A DNA stretch of 64,000 bases, from the NCBI GenBank assembly GCA_012729115.1, contig JAAYDR010000023.1, positions 62,001-126,000 of the forward strand, in the 5' to 3' direction. This stretch comes from Clostridiales bacterium. Its GTDB lineage: Bacteria > Bacillota > Clostridia > Christensenellales > Aristaeellaceae. How positions within the stretch are numbered: position 1 is the stretch's first letter; the number at the start of each line of letters is the position of its first letter. Both the position numbers and the translations under genes were made by a program. Positions 23,992 to 32,008 of the stretch are shown piece by piece. Below the pieces are notes generated by a model. The model was not told the origin of the DNA. It worked only from the letters and a program-made list of their open reading frames with translations, and searched no databases.

Positions 23992-25584
23992 TTATTCTTC
24001 CGCAGCCCCTCGCTGCCAGAGGATGACGCTCCTCCCGATTTCAAAGGGGCCGTCCCCCACCAACTCCGGGTTCATCCTCTGCAGGCTTTCCTTGCTGACC
24101 TGGTAGCGTTTGGCGATGTCCCATAGGGTTTCTTCCGGCTGGGTGAAGTAGAGTACGATTCCTGCGCTGACCGGCTGGGCGGGCTGACGGGTCACATCGC
24201 TGACCAGGGAGTCCGTGGTCAGTTGTACGTCATTGCAGAACAGGTGCAGGATGTACTTGATCTCCACCCGATCGCTGGTGATGCCGTTGACATCCACATT
24301 GCTGGGCATGAGGCTGATCCCTTCCGGATCGGATACATCGCAGGCGAAGACCATGTGAAAGGGCTCCTCCGTGGAATAGCTGACAGGCACCTCGCTGCCA
24401 TCGGTCATGTAGAGCAGCGTCGTCTCCATCATCCCATCCAGCAGGAGCCGTCCCCCCTGGCGGTTTACATCGGTAACGATGGGCCGCAGGAAGGCTTTAA
24501 TGGGAGTGCGGGCAGGGGGTTGCTCGCCTTCCAGCAGCAACGTCATCTTTCCGCTTTCAGCGGTATGGATCTGCTGATACCCCAGCGCTCTGCGCACTTC
24601 CTCAACCACCGGGGTGAGCAGATCGCCCTGGGTGGTATAGGCATCCTGCAGAATCACCATGTCCTTTTTTCGGGTGGTCTGGGCGCGCAGGGCCAGCAGG
24701 ACTTCTGCCCGCAGGGTACGTTCCCCCTCACCGGTGCCATCCTGGGAGAGGACCGCTACATCCTTGACGATGGCATTGGCGCAAAGTGCATCCCCTGCCT
24801 CTCCCATCAGAGGCAACGTCTCTTCAAAGGGAATGGTGTGCCGGGTGACAACCAAAGAACGGGAGGGCATGTTGCTGCAGTGGATCACCTCCATCAGAAT
24901 GTTGCCGGACAGGGTGACCCGCTCTTCGCCGCCCATTACATCGTTTACAGTTGCCAGGGCCGTGGCATAGAGGGTGTCCTGTATCTGAAGAACCCCTGCC
25001 AGTTCGCACTCATCCCTCACCAGCACGTCCTGTTCTCCGGTGGCTACGGTGAGGCAGCCCTGGATGACAGCGGCTTTCGCCATCAGACCCTCCGCGTCCT
25101 GGATGCTGGTGACCACGCTGAAAGGCTCATTGGAGAGCACCCTGGCTCCTGCCCGTAAAATGGAGCGCAGATGAAGCCGTCCTCCCTGGGCGACAGCTTC
25201 CACATGCTCCACCACGGCGGTGGGCGTTGCGGTCATCTTGGGCTGCACTCCCGGCATATCTACGCTGTGGGTGAACTCAGCGCTGGCTTCCAGGGCCAAA
25301 ATATGGGTGGGGTCTCCCTGGGTATACAGCACGTGGAATATCACGCGGCCTTCTACCTCCACCCGGTCTGAAAGGGTTTCCGCCTTCTCCGCTACGGACA
25401 TCGCTTCGGCAGAAAGTACGCGGGTCTCCTCCCTGAGCCCGCCAGGCAAAGCGACCTCGCCCTCCACCACAGCCTGGGAACTCGCTGCGCCAACATATCG
25501 CTCCATAGGAAGTTCTTCTCGCAACACCTTCATGGTGGCGGCGGGCTGATGCTCATACGCTCTGGTTTCAATGTGATCCATCAT
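23992..25584 (-). CDS. SipL-like spore morphogenesis protein (DUF3794 + LysM)
   Basis: Protein of 530 residues resembling SipL, the SpoIVA-interacting spore-coat protein of Clostridioides. Three DUF3794 blocks are visible (about 20-150, 170-300, 330-470), each with a strand pattern such as VEVEGRVIFHVLYTQGD, VTLSGNILMEVIHCSN and LLLDGMMETTLLYMTDGSEV. The C-terminal LysM near 480-525 reads YFTQPEETLWDIAKRYQVSKESLQRMNPELV. The start at 25584 follows AGGAGG by eight bases. A clear terminator follows. It supports an endospore-forming host. Confidence 0.85.
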   Translation of the reverse strand: MMDHIETRAYEHQPAATMKVLREELPMERYVGAASSQAVVEGEVALPGGLREETRVLSAEAMSVAEKAETLSDRVEVEGRVIFHVLYTQGDPTHILALEASAEFTHSVDMPGVQPKMTATPTAVVEHVEAVAQGGRLHLRSILRAGARVLSNEPFSVVTSIQDAEGLMAKAAVIQGCLTVATGEQDVLVRDECELAGVLQIQDTLYATALATVNDVMGGEERVTLSGNILMEVIHCSNMPSRSLVVTRHTIPFEETLPLMGEAGDALCANAIVKDVAVLSQDGTGEGERTLRAEVLLALRAQTTRKKDMVILQDAYTTQGDLLTPVVEEVRRALGYQQIHTAESGKMTLLLEGEQPPARTPIKAFLRPIVTDVNRQGGRLLLDGMMETTLLYMTDGSEVPVSYSTEEPFHMVFACDVSDPEGISLMPSNVDVNGITSDRVEIKYILHLFCNDVQLTTDSLVSDVTRQPAQPVSAGIVLYFTQPEETLWDIAKRYQVSKESLQRMNPELVGDGPFEIGRSVILWQRGAAEE

Positions 25585-25663
25585 GTGGATTTCCTCCTCG
25601 TACGCCTTTGTAGGTAGCGTATGCGGGCTGTCCACGTCCTATGACTTGCGAATCCGGGAGGAG

Positions 25664-25696
25664 AAAAGAAAAAGCCCGCTCTTGTCATACGCGGGC
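25664..25696 (-). terminator. Terminator of the MATE gene
   Basis: On the minus strand GCCCGC / GCGGGC stem with an 11-base loop and then TTTTTCTTTTC. It lies between the MATE stop and the SipL-like start. Confidence 0.8.
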
Positions 25697-25722
25697 CAAG
25701 GGTCGTTCCATGGCAGAGACCT

Positions 25723-27066
25723 TTATTCCAGGGATACGGCTTTGTGCAGCTTTCGGATGGAGAGAAAATATACGGGTAAAAGAAACAATGCGGACAGGCT
25801 CCAGGCGATGGGGCTGGCCAGACAGATGGCGGTAAAGCCCAGGGGAGCCAACAGCAGGAAACCGGCGGTGGCCCTGCCTACGGATTCCAAAAGCCCCGTT
25901 GCCATTACGGCGTTGGTGTAACCCAGGCCCTGAAGTGCGTAGCGGTAGACATAGATGAGCGTAATAGAAACAAAGAAATAGGAGTTGATGCGCAGAATCT
26001 GCTGGACAAGCCCATGAATGGCGGTTTCCGAAGGGTCGAGAAAAACCTCCGCAAGGGTGGAACCAAAGCACATGTTCACCACAAAGGCAATAGCAGCATA
26101 GCTGAAAAAGACCAGGTCAGATTGCCGCACCCCCTGGCGAACACGGTCAAAGCGCCGGGCTCCCCTATTCTGGCTGACAAAGGTGGCCAATCCCACTCCT
26201 GCCGCATCCAAAGGGGCAAGAAGCGCGTTTTGTACCTTGCCGCTGGCGGAAAGGGCGGCTACCGCGTCGGAGCCCAGGCTGTTGACGGCGGATTGAATGA
26301 CCACGATGCCTACCGCAACCAGGGAAAAAAGCATGCCCAAAGGGATGCTGGTGCGGCAAAGCCGGAACATCTCCCGCACAGACGGCCTGATGTCATCCCT
26401 GGTGAGATAGAAGATGGGCATATGCTTGCGAATGGTATGTACGCAAAAGCCCGCCGAAACAAGCTGGGAGAGGATGGTGGCCAAGGCTGCGCCTTCCACC
26501 CCGAAATGCAGGTATCCGATAAAGAGCAAATCCAGCAGGATGTTGAGAACATAGGCCAGAATCAAAAAGAAAAGAGGGGTGCGGCTATCCCCCACAGCAC
26601 GCATATACCCGATCAGCAGGCTGTAAAACAGCATCGCGAAGGCGCCTGTAAAGGTTAAGGAAATAAAGGTGGTTGCGTCATCGAGCAGGTTGCCAGGGGT
26701 GTTGAACAGCATCAGTATGGGCCGGGAAAGGAAGGCCATCAACGTAGCCATCAACAGAGAGATCAAGGCCAACAGGTAGATGCCGTTGGCCTCTGCCTTG
26801 CGAAGCGCTTTTACATCCCCGGCCCCAAAATGGTGTGCGATGGGGATGCACAACCCGGAGGCAAAGCCCTGGGCAAAACCAAGAATGAGGGTGTTTAGCG
26901 GGCCGGTGCAGCCCACTGCCGCAAAGGCCTCCACCCCCAAGGATTTGCTCACAATAACGCTTTCCATAATCAAGTACGCCTGTTGAAAAAGGCTGCCTAT
27001 CAAGATCGGCAGGCAGAAGGTCATGATTCTGCCAAGGGGTTTTCCAATGGTCAAATCTCGAACCAT
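25723..27066 (-). CDS. MATE family efflux protein
   Basis: Integral membrane transporter of 447 residues with twelve hydrophobic helices in two homologous halves. MTFCLPILIGSLFQQAYLIMESVIVSKSLGVEAFAAVGCTGPL is the conserved first helix pair, and FVSQNRGARRFDRVRQGVRQS corresponds to the second-half signature. Such proteins export drugs or metabolites using Na+ or H+ gradients. GAGGTG lies six bases before ATG 27066. A degenerate parS site is 60 bases upstream. Substrate unknown. Confidence 0.9.
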   Translation of the reverse strand: MVRDLTIGKPLGRIMTFCLPILIGSLFQQAYLIMESVIVSKSLGVEAFAAVGCTGPLNTLILGFAQGFASGLCIPIAHHFGAGDVKALRKAEANGIYLLALISLLMATLMAFLSRPILMLFNTPGNLLDDATTFISLTFTGAFAMLFYSLLIGYMRAVGDSRTPLFFLILAYVLNILLDLLFIGYLHFGVEGAALATILSQLVSAGFCVHTIRKHMPIFYLTRDDIRPSVREMFRLCRTSIPLGMLFSLVAVGIVVIQSAVNSLGSDAVAALSASGKVQNALLAPLDAAGVGLATFVSQNRGARRFDRVRQGVRQSDLVFFSYAAIAFVVNMCFGSTLAEVFLDPSETAIHGLVQQILRINSYFFVSITLIYVYRYALQGLGYTNAVMATGLLESVGRATAGFLLLAPLGFTAICLASPIAWSLSALFLLPVYFLSIRKLHKAVSLE

Positions 27067-27126
27067 AGCATCACCTCTGTGAATACACCCTCAGTCTATC
27101 CGGATTCAGATAAAAGTCAAGGTGAT

Positions 27127-27142
27127 TGTTTCACGGGAAACA
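27127..27142. other. parS-like site (one mismatch)
   Basis: TGTTTCACGGGAAACA, one base from the parS consensus (G for T at position 10). It lies in the MATE-YARHG intergenic region, 9.2 kb right of the candidate oriC, while the triple array is 7.3 kb left. Confidence 0.6.
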
Positions 27143-27211
27143 ACGGGACAGCAGGAAGGAAAAGAATGGAAAAGGGCGAATGAAAGATAGAAGCAAGAAA
27201 GGATGAGGATC

Positions 27212-28120
27212 ATGTGGAAAAAAATGGCGGCGGTTTTGGCATTGCTTGTGTTGCTTCCCTCGGTAGCGCTGGCGGGCGGCCAGTACATCATCCCCGACAG
27301 CAACACCCGGCACCTTACCCGCAGTGAATTATGGGAGTGGAGCTATGAGTCCCTGGGTTTTATCCTGAATGAAATTTTCGCCCGCCATGGGTATTGTTTT
27401 GAGCCCGGGGAGAAGTATGACAACTATTTCCGATCTCGCCCCTGGTATACCCCAAATGCCGATACCGACAACCGGAGGGCCTGCTATCCCCAGCTCAGTA
27501 CCCTGGAATGGAACAATGAGCATCTGGTCAAGGAGGTCCGCCAGGAAATGCGGGATAAGAAGACCCGCAACACCAACGGCAAGAACTACCTGGATTATAT
27601 CGAGGAGAGTTTTGACCCGCTGAGCGGCTTCTTTTTGGTGGAGCTTAAGGCTGGACAGAAGCTGGCAGTGTACTCCGCGCCGGATGCCCAGTCCTATCGG
27701 GGCGCAAATGGAAAGGCGGCTGTCAGCACCAACGGGGCCGTCTATGCCGCCGGATGGGAGGATGGATGGCTGCTGCTCATGTACTTGACCAACAACGGCA
27801 GCGTACGGGTGGGATACGCCGATGGCGGCCATATCAAAGGCGTTCCCTCAGGCCTCCCCATGCTGGAGTGGGATCCGGTCCAGGTGACTGTGAAGGAGAA
27901 TGCCATCCTCACCGATGATCCTGTAAAGGCCTTTTCCACCCTTGCCAGGCTGGGAACGGGAAGCCAGGTCACCTACCTCACCGAATATCAGAACCGGTAT
28001 GCCTGGGCTTATGTGGAAACGACCGTGCAGGGCCAAAGGGTGAGAGGCTTTGTGAAGGCGGATGCCCTGGATTTTTCCGCAGGGATGTGGAATGAGGAGG
28101 ACTCCATCGGGGAGAAATAG
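27212..28120 (+). CDS. Secreted YARHG-domain protein
   Basis: Exported protein of about 302 residues. MWKKMAAVLALLVLLPSVALAGG is a signal peptide with an Ala-x-Ala cleavage site. Residues 25-110 are a YARHG domain: LTRSELWEWSYESLGFILNEIFARHGYCFEPGEKYDNYF. The C-terminal half has strands that look like two SH3-type repeats (about 145-205 and 215-290). AAAGGA lies eight bases before ATG 27212; the ATG at 27203 is too close to it. YARHG domains are extracellular and of unknown function; binding to cell wall is a guess. Confidence 0.75.
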   Translation: MWKKMAAVLALLVLLPSVALAGGQYIIPDSNTRHLTRSELWEWSYESLGFILNEIFARHGYCFEPGEKYDNYFRSRPWYTPNADTDNRRACYPQLSTLEWNNEHLVKEVRQEMRDKKTRNTNGKNYLDYIEESFDPLSGFFLVELKAGQKLAVYSAPDAQSYRGANGKAAVSTNGAVYAAGWEDGWLLLMYLTNNGSVRVGYADGGHIKGVPSGLPMLEWDPVQVTVKENAILTDDPVKAFSTLARLGTGSQVTYLTEYQNRYAWAYVETTVQGQRVRGFVKADALDFSAGMWNEEDSIGEK

Positions 28121-28133
28121 GGAGAGGGCTGCC

Positions 28134-28163
28134 TTGCCCCCCCAGCGGGTCCTGTGCTACAAT
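28134..28163 (+). promoter_or_regulatory. Promoter of the membrane acyltransferase gene
   Basis: TTGCCC (28134-28139) and TACAAT (28158-28163) with 18 bases between. It overlaps the ATG at 28162, showing that translation starts later, at TTG 28183. Confidence 0.6.
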
Positions 28164-28182
28164 GGGGATTGGGGTGAGGCCA

Positions 28183-30333
28183 TTGAATACGGAACAAAGC
28201 AGCACTTTGCTGGAGGCGGTTGATTTCGGTTCAACTGCGAGTTCCTCCCGCCGGAGCATGCTGGCGTTGATGTCCCTTAGCACCCAGTATCATTACATCT
28301 ATTGCATGATGATGAGCAGCGCTCTTTTCATCCCCACTGTCATTGGTGGAGCGCTCATGATGAGCGGCCTGATTGGTGTGGAACTGACACGGCTGCTGAT
28401 GGGTCACGGGAGACGTTCCCTGCCTGGTGGCATGCGGCTTATGAGCCTGCTGTTACTGGGCTTTATGCTGATATGCAATCTTTTGCTGCTATCCGTTTAT
28501 CCGGCAGCGCTGAATGTGGAAAAAGTATGGATTGTCTTTTCCCTGGTCCTGCTGATGATCATGCGGGGTAACCTGTTGCGCCGCCTGGTGGAACGGCTGA
28601 TGCGGGGGAGTGTGGGGACCTGTGCCTTTCTTTTCCTGGCCGGGCTCATGGAACTGCTCGCTGTGGGGATTGTGGCCGCGGTGCTTTTTTTCAATATGCC
28701 CCGGACAGACTTGGCCTGGCAGATGCTTGCGGGCTTTGTTTTGGGCGCTGCGTTGGAGGGCTATGGCCTGTGGCGGGAGAGAAAGGATTTTAAGGTGGGC
28801 AGTCCCAGCCCCTTTGAGGATCCGGGGCAGATGGGCAGCGCTTCCAAGGGGCTACACGGCATTGGGGCCTATAAGGCCTTTGAGCGCTTCCATCGGCTGA
28901 TTTTGGTGGCGTTGCAGATCACCCTGGTGATGGTGTATACCTTCATTGGCCTGACCCTGCGGGAACTGCTGGCCAGTTTGGGTATGGCCTTATCCTTGAC
29001 ATTGCTGCTTCGGGAAGGCACTGACCGGCTGCTTGCGAAAATTGAGGACCGCCGCCCGGCAGCCACACAACTGCTCCTGGCAGGGCTTTTCCTGTGGATT
29101 TCGGGCCTTGTTTTGTTCTACCGGCAGTTGGACCAGGTCCCCAGCCTCCTGATGAGCAGCATGGCCCTGGCGTTATCCATGGCAGGAGCGACAGTTTCCA
29201 GCACCTGCCTTGCGGAAATCGAGCGGCTGATGGCCAATGTTGCCCGTTATGGCCTGGAGAACCGCCTGGACGGTTATGCCCAGGTGCGCCGGGCGCGCAC
29301 GGAGTTGAGCATTCTGGGCGGTCAGATGCTGGCCCTGGTTTTGCTGACCCTGCTTTCTGCCCCATGGGGAAGAAGCTGGGCGTTTACGGATGTGGAATCC
29401 CTGTTTCGCAGTTTCCGGCCCCTGATGATTTTGCCGCCTATGCTGCTGTTACTGGCTGCCTTCGTCAGCGTGCTCCATTTTCCCATGAACAGCCGTTATT
29501 TTCTGAAGCTGCGGCGCTTCCTGACACTCAATGAGGAAGGGCGGGAGAATCCCGCCATGAAGGAGCAGCTGGACAACGTGGTGGTGAAACGCCACAAAAA
29601 CCGCTATGCCCTCAAGTTCATCATGACCCTCATCCGGCCTTTGTATTACCATAAGGTTCTTGGCAAGGAACATCTGGCGGGTTTTGAGGACGGCACCATG
29701 ATTCTGATCTGTAACCATGGAGAGCTGTACGGGCCGGTTGTGGCGAATCTGTATGTACCCGTCTCCTTTCGGCCCTGGAGCACCAGCAGCATGATGGACA
29801 AGGACGCCATTGTGGAGCATATGTACCAGGGCACCATGAAGCGCCAGAAATGGCTGCCTGAGAGATGGAAGAGGCCCATCATCCGCAGGTTGCTGTATCC
29901 ATTTTTTCAGTGGGTATATCAGAGCATTGAATGTATTCCCGTGTATGCAGGAGAACCCCGCAAGCTGGCTCAGACCTTCCATATGTCCCTCCAGGCCATG
30001 CAGGCGGAGGACAACATCCTCATCTTTCCTGAGAGCGGGGAGGACCATGCCTACGGGGAGAGAGGCTATGTCTCCGAGGGGGTGGGCCGGATGAATACCG
30101 GCTTTGCCATGCTGGCACCCCTGTATTATGCCAGAACCGGCAAGAGAGCCGTCTTTGTGCCCATCTACGCAAGCAAGAAATTGCGTACTTTGTTCATTTG
30201 TCAGGGGGTGGAGTATGACCCCACCGCCTCAGCCAATCAGGAGAAGCTTCGCATCGTGGAGGAGCTTCTCCGCCGGATGAGAGAGAAATATCAACTGGAG
30301 CTGGTCCAGACAGTTGCAAAGGAAAAAGGGTGA
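28183..30333 (+). CDS. Polytopic membrane protein with C-terminal acyltransferase (PlsC-like) domain
   Basis: Protein of 716 residues. Residues 30-450 contain about ten hydrophobic helices without a family I can name. Residues 490-700 resemble lysophospholipid acyltransferases: ILICNHGELYGPVVANLY aligns with the HxxxxD motif, with Gly in the Asp position. NILIFPESGEDHAYGERGYVSEGVGRMNTGFAMLA matches the FPEGxRS region and downstream part. TTG 28183 is chosen: GGGGTG lies six bases upstream and the promoter excludes ATG 28162. It probably transfers an acyl group to a lipid or polymer at the membrane. The catalytic state is unsure because of the altered motif. Confidence 0.68.
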   Translation: MNTEQSSTLLEAVDFGSTASSSRRSMLALMSLSTQYHYIYCMMMSSALFIPTVIGGALMMSGLIGVELTRLLMGHGRRSLPGGMRLMSLLLLGFMLICNLLLLSVYPAALNVEKVWIVFSLVLLMIMRGNLLRRLVERLMRGSVGTCAFLFLAGLMELLAVGIVAAVLFFNMPRTDLAWQMLAGFVLGAALEGYGLWRERKDFKVGSPSPFEDPGQMGSASKGLHGIGAYKAFERFHRLILVALQITLVMVYTFIGLTLRELLASLGMALSLTLLLREGTDRLLAKIEDRRPAATQLLLAGLFLWISGLVLFYRQLDQVPSLLMSSMALALSMAGATVSSTCLAEIERLMANVARYGLENRLDGYAQVRRARTELSILGGQMLALVLLTLLSAPWGRSWAFTDVESLFRSFRPLMILPPMLLLLAAFVSVLHFPMNSRYFLKLRRFLTLNEEGRENPAMKEQLDNVVVKRHKNRYALKFIMTLIRPLYYHKVLGKEHLAGFEDGTMILICNHGELYGPVVANLYVPVSFRPWSTSSMMDKDAIVEHMYQGTMKRQKWLPERWKRPIIRRLLYPFFQWVYQSIECIPVYAGEPRKLAQTFHMSLQAMQAEDNILIFPESGEDHAYGERGYVSEGVGRMNTGFAMLAPLYYARTGKRAVFVPIYASKKLRTLFICQGVEYDPTASANQEKLRIVEELLRRMREKYQLELVQTVAKEKG

Positions 30334-30342
30334 TAGGGAAGT

Positions 30343-31014
30343 TCACTTTGAGCCCCCGGGCATACGGCGCAGCAAGGCCTCTCGTCCGGCGATGGAAAAG
30401 CCGAAAAAGCCAAGTTCCCCTCCCAGGGCCCTGTATTTCCCATGAACATAGCCTACCAGCTTCATGGCTTGTTCATCGATGGAACCGCTGGGAGTGAAGT
30501 ACCGTTCCTGAACGCATACCCGGAGAATATCCGCCAGAAAAAGGTCATGGCTTCCCAAGGGAAGAATGTCTTTCACCCGACAGCAAAGAAAGGCCGGGCT
30601 TTCCCCAAGGGCAGGGGCGTGTGTCAGGGGCGGTGCGGGTATGGCAGTGAGCCCCAGAATTTCAAACTTGCTGTGGTCCCTACCACTTTTCACGCCGCAG
30701 TAATCCAGGGGACGAAGCAGGTCCTCATTTGCCAGGTTTACGGTAAACTCCCGGGTGCGCTCAATCAGGCCATGACTGTGGCGCTCTTTCCTCAGGCTGA
30801 TGGAGAGCATGGGTGGGTGGGAACAGCAGATACCCGTCCAGGCGACGGTAATCAGATTGGACCGCATGCCTCTCTGAGGGTCACCGCAGCCCACCAGCAC
30901 GGCAGGTACCGGCGAGAGGTATGGGGTTGCCCCAATTGCCCGAAAACCGGGCGCTGCTTCTGTACAGGACCCTGATGGGGATGATGCGGACGGCTGATTT
31001 TTCCGGCTTGTCAT
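30343..31014 (-). CDS. Flavin reductase-like FMN-binding protein
   Basis: Protein of 223 residues of the flavin reductase-like split barrel family. The core is PYLSPVPAVLVGCGDP...SNLITVAWTGICCSHPPMLSISLRKERHSHGLIERTREFTVNLANEDLL, followed by DYCGVKSGRDHSKFEILGL. Relatives bind FMN and reduce flavins or iron; some are oxygen-protective electron carriers in anaerobes. The N-terminal 25 residues are polar and not part of the fold, so the true start may lie further in; a clear ribosome site is lacking. Single gene, divergent from the metallophosphoesterase gene. Confidence 0.8.
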   Translation of the reverse strand: MTSRKNQPSASSPSGSCTEAAPGFRAIGATPYLSPVPAVLVGCGDPQRGMRSNLITVAWTGICCSHPPMLSISLRKERHSHGLIERTREFTVNLANEDLLRPLDYCGVKSGRDHSKFEILGLTAIPAPPLTHAPALGESPAFLCCRVKDILPLGSHDLFLADILRVCVQERYFTPSGSIDEQAMKLVGYVHGKYRALGGELGFFGFSIAGREALLRRMPGGSK

Positions 31015-31026
31015 GATGTCACGCCC

Positions 31027-31056
31027 TTGTCAATCAGGATGAACCTAGTGTACAAT
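31027..31056 (+). promoter_or_regulatory. Promoter of the metallophosphoesterase gene
   Basis: TTGTCA (31027-31032) and TACAAT (31051-31056) separated by 18 bases, 43 bases before ATG 31099. Confidence 0.6.
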
Positions 31057-31098
31057 ACTGCAAAATGACCTGTCAACGAGGAGAGGGGGAGGAAAGGC

Positions 31099-31986
31099 AT
31101 GGCGCACTATCCGCTGAAATACCGCAAGCCGCCGCGCAGGCGGATTTCCTTCTCCCGGATTCTCATGTTCCTGCTGCTCCTGGCCATGATTGCCTACCCC
31201 TTTTGGGAAGCCGGCAGGCTGACCGTAGAGGAGCGCACGGTGCAGGTTGCAAACCTTCATCCCAACCTGAAGGGCATGCGGATCGTATTCGTCAGCGACA
31301 TCCATGCGGGTCGCTTTTTTTCACAAGGCCGGGTGGTGAATTTGATCAACACCATCAACGGACTGAGGCCCGACCTGGTGATTTTGGGCGGGGACTATGG
31401 TGAGGACAGCGACGGCGCGATTCAGTTCTTCCGAAGCGCGCCGTATATCCAGGCGCGGCTGGGAGTCTTTGGGGTGGTGGGCAACCATGACCGGACAGAG
31501 CCCGAAAGCAACTTTTCCCTGCTTATCAGAGAGATGACCAAGTACGGCTGCATGCCTCTCACCAACAATGTGGCAAGGGTGAAGGTGGGGCAGACTTATG
31601 CCTACATCGCCGGAGTAGACGATTTCTACAATGGCTTTCCGGATGTGGCTGCAGTTGCCTCCCAGGTCAGCCGGGAGGACTTTGTTATTTTTACGGGGCA
31701 CAGCCCCGATCTGTTGCCTGCCGCCTTTGCTGCCAAGAGCAGGGAGAATGACACCCACTGGTATGACCTGGCCCTTTTCGGTCATACCCATGGAGGTCAG
31801 GTAACTCTCTTTGGCCGACCCCTGGTCCCCAACCTCAGGCCGGAGATTGGACTAAGGTATCTGAGCGGCTGGCGGGAGGAAAACCGGGCCAGTATTCTGG
31901 TGAGCAACGGCATAGGCACCAGCAACTTCCCGGTGAGGCTCTTCGCGGTTCCCCAGATTCATCTGATCACCCTCAAAGGGAAATGA
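31099..31986 (+). CDS. Membrane-anchored metallophosphoesterase (YkuE-like)
   Basis: Dinuclear-metal phosphoesterase of 295 residues. A basic N-terminus and one membrane helix (FSRILMFLLLLAMIAYPFW) anchor it. VFVSDIHAG, LGGDY, GNHD, FTGHSPD and FGHTHGGQ are the five calcineurin-like motifs in order. It resembles YkuE-like phosphodiesterases that act outside the membrane. GGGGGAGG precedes the ATG. The LtaS-like gene follows after 22 bases, so both may serve the same lipid or polymer pathway. Substrate unknown. Confidence 0.88.
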   Translation: MAHYPLKYRKPPRRRISFSRILMFLLLLAMIAYPFWEAGRLTVEERTVQVANLHPNLKGMRIVFVSDIHAGRFFSQGRVVNLINTINGLRPDLVILGGDYGEDSDGAIQFFRSAPYIQARLGVFGVVGNHDRTEPESNFSLLIREMTKYGCMPLTNNVARVKVGQTYAYIAGVDDFYNGFPDVAAVASQVSREDFVIFTGHSPDLLPAAFAAKSRENDTHWYDLALFGHTHGGQVTLFGRPLVPNLRPEIGLRYLSGWREENRASILVSNGIGTSNFPVRLFAVPQIHLITLKGK

Positions 31987-32008
31987 CGCAATCAATGCGA
32001 GGTACCTT

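Noticed and set aside
28162-28182. ATG 28162 as start of the membrane acyltransferase
   Set aside because: Overlaps a TACAAT promoter box; TTG 28183 has GGGGTGAGG upstream.
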